Of a stretch of DNA of 24,683 nucleotides, positions 16,714 to 24,274 are shown in pieces. The position numbers were made by a program, and so were the translations under genes. Below the pieces are notes generated by a model, which saw only the letters and a list, made by a program, of their open reading frames with translations, did not search any database and had not been told where the DNA came from. Source of the DNA: Allobrachymonas sp. (lineage in GTDB: Bacteria; Pseudomonadota; Gammaproteobacteria; Burkholderiales; Burkholderiaceae); contig JAUMXD010000016.1 in NCBI GenBank assembly GCA_030529305.1, positions 1-24,683 on the forward strand, in the 5' to 3' direction. Position 1 is the first letter of the stretch, and every line of letters starts with the position of its first letter.

Positions 16714-17193
16714 ATGGGTTTCTTTCATCGCATCAATCAACTGTTGGCCCCCGGTCGCCCTGCGGCGGGCGCAGTCGAATCTGCATCCAAGCTCACGGCT
16801 GCGGCATCCACCAAGCGCCCATCGAACACGCGCAAAGCGCTTGGTGACGCGGCCGAGTTGGCAGCCATTGCCTGGCTGCAACAACAGGGGCTGACGCTGC
16901 TGGCGCGCAATTACAAAACGCCCGGCCGGGGCGGGGGAGAAATCGACGCCATTATGCGCGCGGCCGATGGCACGCTGGTCTTTGTTGAGGTGCGCCTGCG
17001 CACGGGCCAGGCCCACGGCGGCGCAGCCGCCAGCGTGCACGCCACCAAGCAGCGCCGCATCATCCACGCCGCACGATATTACGTGCAGCAACTGCCGCAT
17101 ATGCCCGCCTGCCGTTTTGACGTAATGGCCTGCGACCAGCCCGGCCCGCCCTGGCACTGGACGTGGCTGGTGGCCGCTTTTGATGCGGGCTGA
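16714..17193 (+). CDS. yraN: YraN family protein (UPF0102, restriction-endonuclease-like fold)
   Basis: A 159-residue protein whose C-terminal 120 residues match the YraN/UPF0102 family: KALGDAAELAAIAWLQQQGL, LLARNYKTPGRGGGEID and LVFVEVRLRTG. The conserved acidic residues (Glu76, Asp78, Glu92) lie where PD-(D/E)XK nucleases place their active site; its biochemical role is not established. The ATG at 16714 follows GAGGA at 16698-16702; a GTG at 16696 is an alternative. The first 40 residues are a variable Ala/Ser/Arg-rich lead-in. In many proteobacteria a SIS-domain gene (diaA/gmhA-like) sits between yraN and the BON lipoprotein; none is here. Confidence 0.88.
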   Translation: MGFFHRINQLLAPGRPAAGAVESASKLTAAASTKRPSNTRKALGDAAELAAIAWLQQQGLTLLARNYKTPGRGGGEIDAIMRAADGTLVFVEVRLRTGQAHGGAAASVHATKQRRIIHAARYYVQQLPHMPACRFDVMACDQPGPPWHWTWLVAAFDAG

Positions 17194-17497
17194 GGCTACT
17201 TGAAACGGCAAAACTTTGAATTGCAAAGAGTACCCGGCCGTTATAGAGCCATTTTGCTGATTGCAGTTGGAATGAGGTGCATGCGTCACAGCTTCCCTTT
17301 GCTTTGTTCAAGCAAGTTTCCTGTCACCCCTACAACTGCTTGGCGCATTGCCCCTCACCCGCGCTGGCTTGCAGCACGCGGCAAGCCCTCTGTATCATCA
17401 CGCTGTTTGAATCAAGGGCTTGTTCATGGCCTTGATTTCTGTTTTCAAGGGCCGGTTGCGGGCGCGCCGGGCCACGTTCTTTGAAGGAGCTTTTGCC
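17194..17497 (+). other. Non-coding gap where a diaA-like gene would be expected
   Basis: This 304-base gap between yraN and the BON lipoprotein holds no recognisable gene or gene remnant. The open frame at 17200-17484 resembles nothing I know. Near its end is an inverted repeat at 17410-17437 (listed separately), in the likely 5' leader of the BON gene. Confidence 0.5.
17410..17437 (+). repeat. Inverted repeat in the leader of the BON lipoprotein gene
   Basis: AATCAAGG (17410-17417) is the exact reverse complement of CCTTGATT (17430-17437), with a 12-base loop. It lies about 60 bases before the ATG at 17498. It could be a leader hairpin or an operator. There is no T-run after it. Confidence 0.35.
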
Positions 17498-18328
17498 ATG
17501 CACCGGTCTGATTCCACATCATCTTCTTCTACCCGCCGCCGTTGGCCTGCCCTGCTGCGCACCGTGGTATTGAGCGGCGTTTTGGCCAGCAGCCTGAGTG
17601 CCTGTGTGCCACTGGTTGTGACCGGCGTGGTGGGCGGCATTTTGCTGGCCACCGACCGGCGCAGCTCGGGCGCACAGCTGGATGATGAAGCCATTGAGCT
17701 GCGCGGCAGCAGCCGCATCAACGCCGCGCTGCAAAACCGTGGCTCGGTCAGCATCACTAGCTACAACCGCGTGGTGCTGCTCACTGGGCAAGTCTTTTCG
17801 CAGGCCGACCGCGACATGGTGGAGGCCACCGCCAAAACCCTGCCCAATGTGCGCTACATCGTCAATGAAATTGCCGTGGGCCCCATTTACCCCAGCGGCA
17901 CGGTAGATGCCCTGACCAGCACGCGCGTGAAAACCGCCTTGGTGGGCAGCCGCAATGTTCAATCCAACGCCGTGAAGGTGACCACCGAGAACGGCGTGGT
18001 TTACCTCATGGGCATCGTCACGCAGCAAGAAAGCGACCGCGCCGCCGAAGTGGCCAGCGGCGTGAGCGGCGTGCGCAAGGTGGTGAAAGTGTTCGAGATC
18101 GTGAACGATGCCGCCATCAACAGCCCGCTGCCCGCTGGTGCTGTGCCTGTCAATGCCACGCCGGTAGCCCCAGGCGGCGCCTACGCACCCAATACGCCTT
18201 ATGCGCCTTACACCCCTTACCCGTCGTCTCAACCGCAGGGCGGTACCTATGTGCCGAACCCTTACGCACCCGCGCCAGGTACGGTTGGTGCGCCGATTGG
18301 CGCCCCCGTTGGCACGACTACACCTTAA
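17498..18328 (+). CDS. Outer-membrane-type lipoprotein with two BON domains (DolP/YraP-like)
   Basis: A 276-residue exported lipoprotein. After an Arg-rich N-terminus, the signal core ends in the lipobox LSAC with Cys36. Two BON domains follow, at about 66-130 (INAALQNRGSVSI, VVLLTGQVFSQADRD) and 138-203 (RVKTALVGSRNVQSNAVKVT, GVVYLMGIVTQQESDRA). The C-terminal 70 residues are a Pro/Tyr/Ala tail with YAPNTPYAPYTPYPSS repeats, longer than in enterobacterial DolP. DolP binds anionic phospholipids and supports outer-membrane integrity and BAM function, and the rsmI-yraN context matches the enterobacterial yraP locus. The start is ATG 17498, 8 bases after GAAGGAG. The tail may reach toward peptidoglycan or other envelope parts (inference). 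Confidence 0.88.
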   Translation: MHRSDSTSSSSTRRRWPALLRTVVLSGVLASSLSACVPLVVTGVVGGILLATDRRSSGAQLDDEAIELRGSSRINAALQNRGSVSITSYNRVVLLTGQVFSQADRDMVEATAKTLPNVRYIVNEIAVGPIYPSGTVDALTSTRVKTALVGSRNVQSNAVKVTTENGVVYLMGIVTQQESDRAAEVASGVSGVRKVVKVFEIVNDAAINSPLPAGAVPVNATPVAPGGAYAPNTPYAPYTPYPSSQPQGGTYVPNPYAPAPGTVGAPIGAPVGTTTP

Positions 18329-18635
18329 TTAACCATCGCAAGCGGCAAGCCTGCCACTTGGCAGGCGCACACCTTGAGAAGGGATGTGAGGGAGCTTTAT
18401 CAGCCGGCCTCATGCCACCAAAGCGCGCAACCTATAACAACAAGCACAAGCGCCCCGCTACAGCACTCCAATAAAAAGACCCGCTGCTCAAACACAGCGG
18501 GTCGTTTTTTATGGCTAGCCAACTGAACAAGTCAGCCCAATTGGCCCAGCAACTGCGCCTACGGCGCACCACTTATCAACTGGCATCGCCTGCCATCCTG
18601 CTGGCGCTATCCAGCGCTATGCGGCAGCGCGCTTC
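18329..18635. other. Non-coding convergent gap, BON lipoprotein to dksA-like
   Basis: This 307-base gap contains a 7-bp hairpin without a T-run (GCCTGCC 18349-18355 with GGCAGGC 18360-18366), then a strong bidirectional terminator at 18473-18510 (listed separately). Bases 18511-18635 show nothing I can name. Confidence 0.6.
18473..18510. terminator. Bidirectional intrinsic terminator
   Basis: GACCCGCTG (18478-18486) pairs with CAGCGGGTC (18495-18503) with an 8-base loop. It is flanked by AAAAA (18473-18477) on the left and TTTTTT (18505-18510) on the right, so it can end transcription from both the BON gene (plus) and the dksA-like gene (minus). Confidence 0.88.
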
Positions 18636-19031
18636 TTACATGCGATGGAAAGTCGCCTTGCCTGTTTCTTTTTCCCAGCGGGATTTGCAGTTGACGCAGT
18701 GCGAAGTCTGTGGCTCCAGCTGCAAACGGGCAAAGCCGATGTCTTCACCGCACTCGTCGCACAAGCCGTAGGTGCCCACCGCAATGCGATCCAGCGCCAC
18801 CTGGATGCGGCCCAAGTCAAACGCACCCAAGTCACTCAGGGCCATGTCCACCTCGCGATCCGAGCTGCGCTGAGGCGCATCGTCGCCATCTTGCAAGAGC
18901 ACGGCGCGGGCGTGCTCGGCACGCGTTTTGCCTTCGTGCACTTCTTTCAAGCGCTGCTCGATGTCGGCTTTGCGCTGCAAGAGCACGGCTTGCAATTCGG
19001 CCAATTGGGTCGCGTTCAAACGATTGGGCAT
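18636..19031 (-). CDS. DksA/TraR-family C4 zinc-finger transcription factor
   Basis: A 131-residue protein. The N-terminal coiled coil covers about 7-85 with an acidic tip (LLQDGDDAPQRSSDRE, 45-60). A C4 zinc finger follows: Cys91, Cys94, Cys112, Cys115 (CDECGEDIG ... HCVNCKSRW). DksA proteins enter the RNA polymerase secondary channel and, with ppGpp, tune rRNA and amino-acid promoters. It is slightly shorter than E. coli DksA (151), and the tip lacks a clear DxxDxA motif, so it may be a DksA paralogue rather than the principal DksA. The ATG at 19031 has a strong GGAGGA ribosome-binding site with spacing of 8. It is divergent from dusB-fis, and I suggest no more than co-location. Confidence 0.85.
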   Translation of the reverse strand: MPNRLNATQLAELQAVLLQRKADIEQRLKEVHEGKTRAEHARAVLLQDGDDAPQRSSDREVDMALSDLGAFDLGRIQVALDRIAVGTYGLCDECGEDIGFARLQLEPQTSHCVNCKSRWEKETGKATFHRM

Positions 19032-19221
19032 GGATCAGTCCTCCGGCCATAACGGCAATGATGATGAAACAAAACGTCACTGCATCCATTGTGCTGCAGC
19101 TGCCCTTTGCAGGCAAGTGTTTGGGCGAGCAAATTGAGTGGGTAAATCGGCTGGAGAATGCGCCCATTGCATGCGCTGCACACACCCTTGCTCAACCGCT
19201 CTTTCAAGCGCCCCGGCTCGC

Positions 19222-19257
19222 GTATTGTTTAAAATTTAGGCAAGTACAATACCGCCC
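19222..19257 (+). promoter_or_regulatory. Possible dusB-fis promoter with GC-rich discriminator
   Basis: TACAAT at 19245-19250 is a good -10 match, followed by the GC-rich ACCGCCC. The region before it is AT-rich (TATTGTTTAAAATTTAG), but no -35 element at 16-18 bases is convincing. It lies about 50 bases before the dusB ATG. GC-rich discriminators are typical of promoters inhibited by ppGpp/DksA. Confidence 0.35.
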
Positions 19258-19301
19258 TTTTTGCCACCTGGGTGGCTCATTTAAGGCCCATCCATCACCC
19301 C

Positions 19302-20348
19302 ATGCAGATTGGTTCCATTCCTCTTGAAAACAGGCTCTTCGTCGCCCCCATGGCTGGGGTGACGGATCGGCCGTTTCGGCAGCTGTGCCGCCAGTTTGGC
19401 GCAGGCTATGCCGTGAGCGAAATGGTGACTTCGCGCCGCGACTTGTGGGAAAGCCTCAAAACCTCGCGCCGCACCGATCACACGGGCGAACCCGGCCCCA
19501 TCGCCGTGCAGATTGCTGGCGTGGACCCCACCGAAATGGCCGATGCCGCACGCTACAACATCGACCGTGGCGCACAGATCATCGACATCAACATGGGCTG
19601 CCCAGCAAAAAAAGTGTGCAAAAAATGGGCAGGCTCGGCCCTGATGCAAAACGAGGCCTTGGCCCTGCAAATCATCGAAGCAGTGGTGGCTGCCTGCGCA
19701 CCGCACGGCGTGCCCGTCACGCTCAAGATGCGCACAGGCTGGGCCGCGCACAGCCGCAACGCCGTGCAACTGGCGCAAAAGGCCGAGCAGGCGGGCATCG
19801 TCATGCTCACGGTGCATGGCCGCACGCGCGAGCAAGGCTACAAGGCGCAAGCCGAGTACGCCACCATCGCCGCCGTCAAGGCTGCGGTGAAGATTCCCGT
19901 GGTGGCCAATGGCGACATCGACAGCCCGCAAAAAGCCGCCTGGGTGCTGGCCCACACGGGGGCCGATGCGCTGATGGTGGGGCGCGCCGCGATGGGGCGG
20001 CCCTGGCTGTTTCGCGAAATCGCCCACCACCTGCAAACCGGCGGCTTTTTGCCGCCGCCCACGGTGGCCGAAGTGCGCACGGCCCTGCGCGCCCATTTGC
20101 AAGACCATTACGCCCTGTATGGCGAGTACACCGGCGTGCGCAGCGCGCGCAAGCACATCGGCTGGTACGCCGCCAGCCTGCCCGGTGGCAGCGCCCTGCG
20201 CGCGCAAATCAACGGCATGGAAGCGGCCGCCGCGCAAATGCAGGCGGTGGACGATTTTTTTGCCCGCCTGCAAGACGCGCAGCCCCGCCTGCCCGAACCG
20301 CCGCAGAGCTTCTGCCCCGATCATCGGGCCTGGTTAATGGCGGCTTGA
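19302..20348 (+). CDS. dusB: tRNA-dihydrouridine synthase B
   Basis: A 348-residue flavoenzyme that reduces specific uridines in tRNA to dihydrouridine using FMN and NADPH. Visible are APMAGVTDRPFRQLC (near 16-30), the catalytic Cys100 in NMGCPAKKVCKKW, VTLKMRTGW, the phosphate-binding TVHGRTREQGY, VVANGDID and ADALMVGRAAMGRPWLF. The start at ATG 19302 (MQIGSIPLENRLF) matches the family; an upstream frame to 19272 adds residues without similarity. DusB rather than DusA or DusC is indicated by sequence style and by fis lying 120 bases downstream, the same dusB-fis order as in E. coli. An AT-rich promoter region precedes it. Confidence 0.93.
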   Translation: MQIGSIPLENRLFVAPMAGVTDRPFRQLCRQFGAGYAVSEMVTSRRDLWESLKTSRRTDHTGEPGPIAVQIAGVDPTEMADAARYNIDRGAQIIDINMGCPAKKVCKKWAGSALMQNEALALQIIEAVVAACAPHGVPVTLKMRTGWAAHSRNAVQLAQKAEQAGIVMLTVHGRTREQGYKAQAEYATIAAVKAAVKIPVVANGDIDSPQKAAWVLAHTGADALMVGRAAMGRPWLFREIAHHLQTGGFLPPPTVAEVRTALRAHLQDHYALYGEYTGVRSARKHIGWYAASLPGGSALRAQINGMEAAAAQMQAVDDFFARLQDAQPRLPEPPQSFCPDHRAWLMAA

Positions 20349-20468
20349 TGCCGGGCCGCTGATGTTGGGCCAAGCAAGCGCCCAGCACCCCGCCCCATCG
20401 CCCCCAAACCCGCTTTTCTTTTTTGGATTCACCCTATTCACGAACTTCAGGAACGAAAGACTTCTCTC

Positions 20469-20723
20469 ATGGCTCACGAACAACTCCAGGCCTGCGTCCG
20501 CCACAGCCTGCAAACCTATCTGGACGATTTGCAGGGCCAAGAGCCTTCGGGCATGTACGACATGGTGCTGCGCGTGATCGAAAAGCCCTTGCTCGAGCTG
20601 GTGATGCAGCACACCCGCGGCAACCAGAGCAAAGCCGCGCAGTGGCTGGGCATCAACCGCAACACGCTGCGCAAGCTTTTGCTGCAACATGGCTTGCTCG
20701 CACCCGGTCGTGCCAGTCGCTGA
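20469..20723 (+). CDS. fis: DNA-binding protein Fis
   Basis: An 84-residue nucleoid protein that bends DNA and activates rRNA promoters. The C-terminal helix-turn-helix reads GNQSKAAQWLGINRNTLRKL (50-69), matching Fis/NtrC C-terminal domains. The N-terminal helices (LQACVRHSLQTYLDDLQG) form the dimer core, and GMYDMVLRVIEKPLLELVM is typical of betaproteobacterial Fis. It is slightly shorter than E. coli Fis (98), with a reduced N-terminal hairpin. ATG 20469 follows a purine-rich stretch (AGGAACGAAAGA). It sits downstream of dusB and 82 bases before purH, a grouping common in Burkholderiales. Confidence 0.93.
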   Translation: MAHEQLQACVRHSLQTYLDDLQGQEPSGMYDMVLRVIEKPLLELVMQHTRGNQSKAAQWLGINRNTLRKLLLQHGLLAPGRASR

Positions 20724-20805
20724 TCGCGGCTAACGCGCTGCGCACACCAACCCGATTCACTTCATCGTTCTGCTTTGATTTCCCCACCTTCAAGGATTGC
20801 CCCTC

Positions 20806-22395
20806 ATGACCCAGCTGACCGCCCTGCTTTCCGTTTCCGACAAAACCGGCATCGTCAATCTGGCCAAAGACTTGCACGCTCTGGGCGTGAAGCTGCTCTC
20901 CACCGGCGGCACAGCCAAGCTGCTGGCCGACAGCGGCCTGCCCGTGACCGAGGTGGCCGATCACACCGGCTTTCCTGAAATGCTCGATGGCCGCGTCAAG
21001 ACCCTGCACCCGCGCATTCACGGTGGCCTGCTGGCGCGGCGCGATCTGCCCGCACACGTGGCGGCGCTCAACGAACACGCCATCCCCACCATCGACATCT
21101 TGTGCGTGAACCTGTACCCGTTCGAAGCCACCGTGGCCAAGCCCGGCTGCACGCTGGCCGATGCGATTGAGAACATCGACATCGGCGGCCCGGCCATGGT
21201 GCGATCAGGCGCCAAGAACTGGAAAGACGTAGCCGTGCTGACCGATGCCAGCCAATACGCCAAAGTAGTGAGCGAACTCAAGGCCCAAGGCCAGGTGAGC
21301 CTGGCCACGAAGTTCGCGCTTTCAGTCGCGGCCTTCAACCGCGTGGCCCAGTACGACGCGGCCATCAGCGACTACCTCTCGTCCATCACCTTTGACGAAG
21401 AACAGATCAATGGCACGCCTGCGCGCACCTTGTTCCCCGCGCAGAGCAATGGCTGCTTCATCAAGGTGCAAGACTTGCGCTACGGCGAAAACGCCCACCA
21501 GCAAGCCGCGCTGTACCGCGACCTGTACCCCGCACCGGGCAGCATCGTCACCGGCCAGCAGCTGCAAGGCAAAGAGCTGAGCTACAACAACATCGCCGAT
21601 GCCGATGCCGCGTGGGAATGCGTGAAGCAATTCGATGCACCAGCCTGCGTCATCGTCAAACACGCCAACCCCTGCGGCGTGGCCGTGGGCAAGGATGCGG
21701 CTGAAGCCTACGCCAAGGCCTTCCAGACCGACCCGACCAGCGCCTTTGGCGGCATCATTGCGCTCAACCGTCCGCTGGATGGCGCAGCCGCCGAGCAGAT
21801 CGTCAAGCAGTTCGTCGAGGTGTTGATGGCCCCCGCCTTTACGCCCGAGGCGCTGGAAGTTTTCAAACCAAAAGCCAATGTACGCCTGCTGCAGATTGCG
21901 CTGCCCGAGGGCACGCCCGCCTGCGCCAACCGGCTGGAGTACAAGCGCGTGGGCTCAGGCATGTTGCTGCAAACGGCCGACAACCACGAGCTGGCGCTGG
22001 CCGATTTGAAGGTCGTGACCCACAGGCAGCCCACGCCCGAGCAGCTGCAAGACTTGCTCTTTGCCTGGAAGGTGGCCAAGTTCGTCAAGAGCAATGCCAT
22101 CGTCTTCTGCAAAGACGGGCAAACGCGCGGCGTGGGCGCTGGCCAGATGAGCCGCCTGGATTCGGCACGCATCGCCAGCATCAAGGCCGAGCACGCCAAG
22201 CTCAGCCTGCAAGGTACGGCAGTGGCAAGCGATGCCTTCTTCCCCTTCCGCGACGGGCTGGATGTGGTGATCGACCACGGCGCGACTTGCGTCATTCAAC
22301 CCGGCGGCAGCATGCGCGATCAGGAAGTGATCGACGCTGCCAACGAGCGCGGCGTGGTCATGGTCTTTAGCGGTGTGCGCCACTTCAGACACTGA
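20806..22395 (+). CDS. purH: Bifunctional AICAR transformylase / IMP cyclohydrolase
   Basis: A 529-residue cytosolic enzyme for the last two steps of purine synthesis: formylation of AICAR with 10-formyl-THF, then ring closure to IMP. The N-terminal MGS-like cyclohydrolase domain shows [24 protein letters not shown] and [18 protein letters not shown]. The transformylase domain shows [13 protein letters not shown] and the catalytic KHANPCG (Lys285, His286). The ATG at 20806 follows AAGGA (20792-20796) with spacing of 9; a TTG at 20797 is not needed. A strong terminator follows at 22473-22503. In Burkholderiales ruvC often follows purH; here it is replaced by an oppositely oriented transporter. 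Confidence 0.97.
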   Translation: MTQLTALLSVSDKTGIVNLAKDLHALGVKLLSTGGTAKLLADSGLPVTEVADHTGFPEMLDGRVKTLHPRIHGGLLARRDLPAHVAALNEHAIPTIDILCVNLYPFEATVAKPGCTLADAIENIDIGGPAMVRSGAKNWKDVAVLTDASQYAKVVSELKAQGQVSLATKFALSVAAFNRVAQYDAAISDYLSSITFDEEQINGTPARTLFPAQSNGCFIKVQDLRYGENAHQQAALYRDLYPAPGSIVTGQQLQGKELSYNNIADADAAWECVKQFDAPACVIVKHANPCGVAVGKDAAEAYAKAFQTDPTSAFGGIIALNRPLDGAAAEQIVKQFVEVLMAPAFTPEALEVFKPKANVRLLQIALPEGTPACANRLEYKRVGSGMLLQTADNHELALADLKVVTHRQPTPEQLQDLLFAWKVAKFVKSNAIVFCKDGQTRGVGAGQMSRLDSARIASIKAEHAKLSLQGTAVASDAFFPFRDGLDVVIDHGATCVIQPGGSMRDQEVIDAANERGVVMVFSGVRHFRH

Positions 22396-22472
22396 TGCGG
22401 CATGGATGCATCGCTGATGGCCCGGGGCCGCAGCCGTTCGCATCAGGGCATCGTGTTTGCAAGCGAAATGCA

Positions 22473-22503
22473 AAAAACGGACTGGAAATTCCAGTCCGTT
22501 TTT
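22473..22503. terminator. Bidirectional intrinsic terminator after purH
   Basis: ACGGACTGG (22477-22485) pairs with CCAGTCCGT (22491-22499) around a 5-base loop. It is flanked by A-rich 22473-22476 and T-rich 22500-22503, giving a 13-bp stem in either direction. It can stop purH transcripts and also the convergent MFS gene. Confidence 0.92.
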
Positions 22504-22637
22504 ATTTGCCCACTCCGACACACATTGATGGGCTTCACCGCCTATTCCCGCCCACCTGCTCTCAACCACATAGCACACTGCATGCAGACGGCTTTTGAGC
22601 ACATGCCTGGCTAGTCAGGCTCAAAGGCCAGCCGCCA

Positions 22638-23894
22638 TCAATCCACCTTGCGCGGTATCCACCACACCGCAATCGCCAGACCCAGCAATTGGGCGGCAAC
22701 CAGCGTCCACACCGTAGCGGGCCACTGGCCGCGTGCATAGGCCAGGCCGCACAGCCAGGCACCGATGAAGCCGCCGCTGTAATAGGCCATGTAATACAGG
22801 CCGCTGGCGAGCGAGCGCCCCTGCGGCACCGAATGCGCGATGAAGCTGATCGTGGCCGATTGGGTGATGAACACCCCGCTGGACATGATCGCCAGCGCCC
22901 CGATCACCGCTGGCACGCTGGGCAGCAACGTCAGCAACAAACCGCACAACGACACACACAGCGCCAGCAACATGGTGGCGCGAAAACCCAGGCGCCCCAG
23001 CAGCTTGCCCGCCAGCGGCGTGATCAGCACCCCCAGCAGATACACGGCAAACACATTGCCCAGCTGCGCCGTGCTCAGGCGATAAGGCTCTGCCGCCAAG
23101 TGCAGGTTCACGAAAGTGAAGCAGCCCACGAGCGAAAACAGTACGCACAAGCCCAGCGCACATGCCGCACGCACTGCCGGGTTGCGCAGGTGCTGGCCCA
23201 GCATTTGCAAGCCCGATTGGAAGTTGGGGTTGGGCACAAAACGGCGCGATGCGGGCAGCACCCAGGCCACCCACACAGCCCCCAACAGATTGGGCAAGGC
23301 CAGCAGCAAAAAGGCTTGCCGCCAGGGCAAGCCAACGCTCAAATGCCCCATCACGAAACGGCCCAGAAAGCCACCCAGCACCGTACCGGCCACGTAAAAA
23401 GACATGGCACGCGTCATGCTGCGGCCTTGAAACTCTTCGCCTAAATAAGCAATCAGCACCACGCTGATGCCCGGTACCGCCAGCCCTTGCAAAAAACGCA
23501 GCAGCACCAGTTGCCGCACACTGCCTGCCAAACTCAGGGCTGCCGTTGCCAGGCCGAGAAAAAAAACCGAGGCCACGATCAGGCGCTTGCGGCCCACCGC
23601 GTCTGACCACATGCCCATGAAAGGCGACACCAGCGCCACCGCCAGCACCGTGGCGCCCACCATATAGCCGCCCTGCACCACCGTGGCCTGCAAATCGCGC
23701 AGCAGCAAGGGCAAGATGGCCTGCACCGAATACACCTGCACAAAGGCCAGCGCACCGATCAGCATCACGGTGAGCAACAGCATCAGGCTGGGCGCATGCG
23801 CCTGGCGAGAATCGGTCGGTTCAGCAGACAAAGCAGAAAACAAAAAAGATGAAAACAAGCGCCGGTGCGGCCACCGCCAAGCAAGCGATGGCAA
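22638..23894 (-). CDS. MFS transporter, YnfM-like inner-membrane efflux protein
   Basis: A polytopic protein of up to 418 residues with about 12 hydrophobic helices. MFS motif A is visible after helix 2 as GMWSDAVGRKRLIVAS, with repeated LLRFLQGLAVPG and YVAGTVLGGFLGR signatures. Its layout resembles the YnfM/arabinose-efflux DHA1-type group; the substrate cannot be read from sequence. The start is uncertain: the longest frame begins with TTG at 23894, an in-frame TTG at 23837 is another option, and the first ATG (23783) would sit at the very start of helix 1. The cytosolic lead-in is Arg/Ser-rich. It stands alone, convergent with purH and divergent from the His-rich gene. Confidence 0.8.
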   Translation of the reverse strand: MPSLAWRWPHRRLFSSFLFSALSAEPTDSRQAHAPSLMLLLTVMLIGALAFVQVYSVQAILPLLLRDLQATVVQGGYMVGATVLAVALVSPFMGMWSDAVGRKRLIVASVFFLGLATAALSLAGSVRQLVLLRFLQGLAVPGISVVLIAYLGEEFQGRSMTRAMSFYVAGTVLGGFLGRFVMGHLSVGLPWRQAFLLLALPNLLGAVWVAWVLPASRRFVPNPNFQSGLQMLGQHLRNPAVRAACALGLCVLFSLVGCFTFVNLHLAAEPYRLSTAQLGNVFAVYLLGVLITPLAGKLLGRLGFRATMLLALCVSLCGLLLTLLPSVPAVIGALAIMSSGVFITQSATISFIAHSVPQGRSLASGLYYMAYYSGGFIGAWLCGLAYARGQWPATVWTLVAAQLLGLAIAVWWIPRKVD

Positions 23895-24274
23895 ATGGCC
23901 TGCGAATCCTTACGCTCGCAGCGGCCAAGCACACAGATCACGCGAAAGCCCATTGTGCCTTTTTTCAGGTTTGGCAGTGTTGCCTGCTAGACAGTGCGCT
24001 CGCTTCTGAAAAGCCGTTTGCAGCTGAGGCTGCAATACCTGGCGCAAGAAAAAACTTTCTTCTGCTCCACCGCTGCCGCAACTTGATCTAGCGCAAAAGC
24101 CCGACGCATTTTTGTTGCTACCAGCGACGCATGTACGGCCAAGGTTTGAGACATTGAAGCCCTGCTCACCCCATAACTCTTAAAGCTTATATACAAGTTG
24201 TGACATAATTAAGATGATTTTCATGCTTGATCGCAAACCTGCCTGAAGGCTTGATTGACAAGGAGTTTTCTGCC
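23895..24274. other. Divergent intergenic region, MFS gene to His-rich gene
   Basis: This 380-base gap has no gene I recognise. It contains a 7-bp hairpin (TTGCAGC 24018-24024 with GCTGCAA 24029-24035, no T-run). Further on is an AT-rich block at 24178-24225, far lower in GC than the rest, probably the promoter of the rightward gene, which includes a weak Fur-like sequence at 24204-24222. Confidence 0.5.
24204..24222 (+). promoter_or_regulatory. Possible Fur-like metal-regulator site
   Basis: CATAATTAAGATGATTTTC matches the classical 19-base Fur box at 13 of 19 positions by hand comparison and lies in an AT-rich block about 55-70 bases before the GTG of the His-rich gene. This is a weak match that an AT-rich stretch could give by chance; Zur or no regulator at all are alternatives. 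Confidence 0.25.
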
